Of a DNA stretch of 64,000 nucleotides, positions 61,792 to 64,000 are shown piece by piece. The stretch's first letter is position 1. Each line of letters opens with the position of its first letter. Origin of the DNA: an uncultured Oscillospiraceae bacterium (GTDB lineage Bacteria; Bacillota; Clostridia; Oscillospirales; Oscillospiraceae); contig CABVDR010000007.1 of NCBI GenBank assembly GCA_902497145.1, positions 7,894-71,893 on the forward strand, written 5' to 3'. A model generated the notes under the pieces. That model saw nothing but the letters and a program-made list of their open reading frames with translations, did no database searches and was not told where the DNA came from. The position numbers and the translations under genes are program-made.

Positions 61792-62406
61792 TTACTTCAC
61801 CGGACAGGTGAGTACCGCCGTCTGGGCGGGGGTGTCCGCGGTGAGCTCCAGGGCGTTGCCGGGATAGCGCACCACATCGGCACACAGGGCCAAATAGTCC
61901 TCCAGAGGACCGATGACCTCGTAGCCGAAGGTTTCGCCCCGGTAGTGCATGGGGACAGCCACCCGGGGCTTGAGCTGATCGACAACCTTCCGTGCCTGTT
62001 TGGCGTCGATGGTAAAATAGCCGCCCACCGGGAAGAGCAGAGCGTCCAGGCCGCTAAGGCGCTCCACCTGTTCCTCCGTCAGATCACAGCCCAGGTCGCC
62101 CAGATGGGCCACCCGCAGACCCTCGGCAGTAAAAATGCGGATGGTGTTCTTGCCCCGCAGGGCCCCCTTCTCCGGGTCGTGGTAGGTCTCAATCTCCTCC
62201 ACCTGGACGGTATGGCCCCGTCCGGAGAGGGTCACCAGCTCCGCTCCGGCGTGGTCATCGTGCTGGTGGCTGCAGTAGACGCTGTCGGCCTCCAGCTTCA
62301 GGTCGGGCAGGCCTGGCACCGAGCCGGGGCGGTAGGGGTCCAGCACCAGAGTTCCCTGCTTGGTCTCCAGGGTAAAGCAGGAATGTCCATTCCAAGTCAA
62401 CAGCAT
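61792..62406 (-). CDS. MBL-fold metal-dependent hydrolase (UlaG/YtkL-like)
   Basis: The 204-residue protein has the metallo-beta-lactamase fold of the short L-ascorbate-6-P-lactonase-like group: WNGHSCFTLET, the metal motif CSHQHDDHAG near residue 47, VAHLGDLG near 100, and MHYRGE near 152. It is a hydrolase of unknown substrate. AAGGAAGG precedes the ATG at 62406; the frame extends 17 codons upstream without a ribosome site. Confidence 0.9.
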   Translation of the reverse strand: MLLTWNGHSCFTLETKQGTLVLDPYRPGSVPGLPDLKLEADSVYCSHQHDDHAGAELVTLSGRGHTVQVEEIETYHDPEKGALRGKNTIRIFTAEGLRVAHLGDLGCDLTEEQVERLSGLDALLFPVGGYFTIDAKQARKVVDQLKPRVAVPMHYRGETFGYEVIGPLEDYLALCADVVRYPGNALELTADTPAQTAVLTCPVK

Positions 62407-62436
62407 AAGATCATCCTTCCTTATCTTTTTGTGAAT

Positions 62437-62465
62437 ATTATACCATAGAGAATTCAAAATTTGAA
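62437..62465 (-). promoter_or_regulatory. MBL gene promoter
   Basis: On the minus strand, TATAAT (62437-62442) has TTCAAA (62460-62465) 17 bp upstream. Confidence 0.6.
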
Positions 62466-62705
62466 TCCTTCTTTTTCTCTGGGCCGCATTTGTCTGGTTT
62501 TTCCCCTCTTCTTTTTCCGTTTACTCCCCTCTTCCCGCTGGGTTTCCTTCTTTACAATCTCCTTATTTTCCCCAAAGTTCGGCACAATGCCGGATTCTGC
62601 CCCACTGAGTGCCCCGGGAATTTCCCAATTTCACAAAACCTTGTTGCTTCCCTGCTATTTCTCCCGGTTTTTTAATTTTTTTGTAATTTTTCGACCATTT
62701 TATAG
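62466..62705. other. Pyrimidine-rich intergenic stretch without a gene
   Basis: These 240 bp are low in GC for this genome and rich in C and T on the plus strand. One small hairpin (TCCGGC / GCCGGA type near 62577-62595) is visible. I see no gene, known RNA or operator in it. Confidence 0.5.
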
Positions 62706-62734
62706 TTGAATTTCTCGGCCATTTGGAATACAAT
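62706..62734 (+). promoter_or_regulatory. trmL promoter
   Basis: TTGAAT and TACAAT are 17 bp apart, 28 bp before the start codon. Confidence 0.8.
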
Positions 62735-62762
62735 GATACCCGACACGCGAGGAGGGTTCCAA

Positions 62763-63278
62763 TTGCTGAATATCGTCTTGGTTGAACCGGAAATTCCCCA
62801 AAACTGCGGCAATATTGCCCGTACCTGCGCCGCCACCCGCAGCCGCCTGCATCTTATTGAGCCCCTTGGGTTTGATATCAGTGAAAAGGCGGTGCGCCGG
62901 GCCGGGCTGGACTACTGGCCCATGGTGGATCTGCGTGTATATCACAACCTGGAGCACTTTTTCGCAGAGAACCCCCAGCCTGACCTGTGGCTTGCCACTA
63001 CCAAGGCCCCTCAGGATTACACTGGAGCCACCTTCCGCGACAACTGCTACCTGTTTTTCGGCAAGGAGACAGCGGGCCTGCCGGAGGACTTCCGCATGGC
63101 CCACTATGACCGCTGTATCCGCATTCCCATGCGGGCGGACGCCCGCAGCCTCAACCTGTCAAACTCGGTGGCCATCCTGGCCTACGAGGCACTGCGCCAG
63201 CAGGGGTTTCCCCAGCTGTCCGGCGTGGGTGAGATGGCAGGAGGACGGGATGGATCCCTCCCGTCCGGGGCACGCTGA
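62763..63278 (+). CDS. trmL: tRNA (cytidine(34)-2'-O)-methyltransferase TrmL
   Basis: The 171-residue SPOUT enzyme methylates the ribose of the wobble base in leucine tRNAs. It has the family blocks [40 protein letters not shown] and [22 protein letters not shown] in order. The last 18 residues are an extra, probably disordered tail. The start is TTG, 6 bp after GAGGAGGG; an earlier ATG at 62706 overlaps the promoter. Confidence 0.94.
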   Translation: MLNIVLVEPEIPQNCGNIARTCAATRSRLHLIEPLGFDISEKAVRRAGLDYWPMVDLRVYHNLEHFFAENPQPDLWLATTKAPQDYTGATFRDNCYLFFGKETAGLPEDFRMAHYDRCIRIPMRADARSLNLSNSVAILAYEALRQQGFPQLSGVGEMAGGRDGSLPSGAR

Positions 63279-63376
63279 ACGTTGGACGAGTCTCGCCGCG
63301 CCGGTTCCCCGAGCCGCGGGTGATTTCGGAAACTTTTTCCCTGTTCCATTTACTTGTGAAGAGAGGAGCGTTTTTC

Positions 63377-64000
63377 ATGAATTACAACAAGAAAACTGTC
63401 AAGGACATCGACGTGGCCGGTAAGAAGGTGCTTCTGCGCTGTGACTTCAACGTGCCCATGGCCAAGGACGGCAGCGGTGTCATCACCGACGACAAGCGCA
63501 TCCGTGCCGCTCTGCCCACCATCCAGTACTTGCTGGATCAGAACGCCGCTGTCATCGCCTGCTCCCACATGGGCAAGCCCAAGGGCGAGGTTGTCCCCTC
63601 CCTGAGCCTGAAGCCCGTGGCTCAGCGTCTCAGCGAGCTGCTGGGCAAGGAGGTCATTATGGCCGACGACGTGGTGGGCCCTGACGCTCAGGCCAAGGCC
63701 GCCGCTCTCAAGCCCGGCCAGATCCTGCTGCTGGAGAACACCCGCTTTGAGAAGGGTGAGACCAAGAACGATCCCGAGCTGGCCAAGTCCATGGCTTCCA
63801 TGGCTGAGGTGTATGTGTCCGACGCTTTCGGCGCCGTGCACCGCGCTCACGCCTCCACCGCCGGTGTGGCTCAGTACCTGCCCGCGGTCAGCGGCTTCCT
63901 CATCCAGAAGGAGCTAGAGATCATCGGCGGCGCTCTGGCCAATCCCAAGCGTCCTCTGGTGGCCATCCTGGGCGGCAGCAAGGTCTCTTCCAAGATCGGC
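63377..64000 (+). CDS. pgk: Phosphoglycerate kinase (3' end outside window)
   Basis: The first 208 codons are present. The protein matches Pgk: [25 protein letters not shown] in place of [36 protein letters not shown] and [16 protein letters not shown]. It transfers phosphate between 1,3-bisphosphoglycerate and ADP in glycolysis. GAGAGGAG precedes the ATG. Between trmL and pgk (98 bp) I see no terminator and no clear promoter, so it could be cotranscribed with trmL or driven from a weak site. Confidence 0.97.
   Translation, partial: MNYNKKTVKDIDVAGKKVLLRCDFNVPMAKDGSGVITDDKRIRAALPTIQYLLDQNAAVIACSHMGKPKGEVVPSLSLKPVAQRLSELLGKEVIMADDVVGPDAQAKAAALKPGQILLLENTRFEKGETKNDPELAKSMASMAEVYVSDAFGAVHRAHASTAGVAQYLPAVSGFLIQKELEIIGGALANPKRPLVAILGGSKVSSKIG

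Overview
The window reads as chromosomal DNA of an anaerobic, endospore-forming, high-GC Firmicute. The best fit is the gut Oscillospiraceae (Flavonifractor / Pseudoflavonifractor / Intestinimonas-like). This is inferred from three things: GC-rich coding with Gram-positive style ribosome sites and many TTG/GTG starts; sporulation genes (bofA, spoVAC, spoIVB, spo0A); and an anaerobic gene set (2-hydroxyacyl-CoA dehydratase pair, BioY, NhaC-type lysine transporter). No prophage, insertion sequence, CRISPR array, tRNA or rRNA was seen. The window looks like ordinary core and near-core chromosome, with most of the novelty in individual proteins and leader RNAs.

Layout. 1-5.8 kb: end of a LacI regulator, an esterase, malQ, then ftsH on the minus strand. 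6-10.3 kb: rlmB, a degenerate P1B-ATPase-like membrane protein, a GNAT acetyltransferase, and bioY with a BirA-type operator. 10.4-17.2 kb: an S-layer-homology protein, yaaL-bofA, a membrane-bound MerR-RDD regulator, serC-serA and a rhomboid protease. 17.2-26.3 kb: sirtuin and coiled-coil gene (minus), tex, a dipeptidase, an AlbA protein, spoVAC, a GH13 amylase, and an arsR-permease-thioredoxin operon. 26.4-31.4 kb: ppk, spoIVB, spo0A and a TSCPD protein. 31.4-37.8 kb: MATE exporter, GntR-ABC operon, a lysine-riboswitch-controlled NhaC-family transporter and a hotdog thioesterase. 37.9-48 kb: lipase, FMN hydroxyacid oxidase, BlaI/M56 pair, and activase plus dehydratase. 48-64 kb: a second MATE gene behind a leader with a terminator, a membrane protein, an aspartate-family operon (ACT protein, homoserine dehydrogenase, aspartokinase; minus), PBP1A, a DUF1292 protein, a probable 6S RNA, a PpiC foldase, an anion permease, cca, an MBL hydrolase, trmL and the start of pgk.

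How the genes work together. bofA, spoIVB, spoVAC and spo0A belong to one developmental programme. The Spo0A here has Glu at the phospho-acceptor position and Ala at one acidic-pocket position, while its DNA-binding half is intact. Its gene is preceded by three 10-bp-spaced 0A-like boxes and a perfect 11-bp inverted repeat, which suggests an unusual, possibly phosphorylation-independent, autoregulated switch. Amino acid supply is represented by serine synthesis (serC-serA), the aspartate pathway, and lysine uptake under a riboswitch. Several transcription units have readable local control: BirA-like, BlaI-like, GntR tandem and MerR 19-bp-spacer promoters.

All calls come from reading the sequence and from remembered family features. 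No database search was run.
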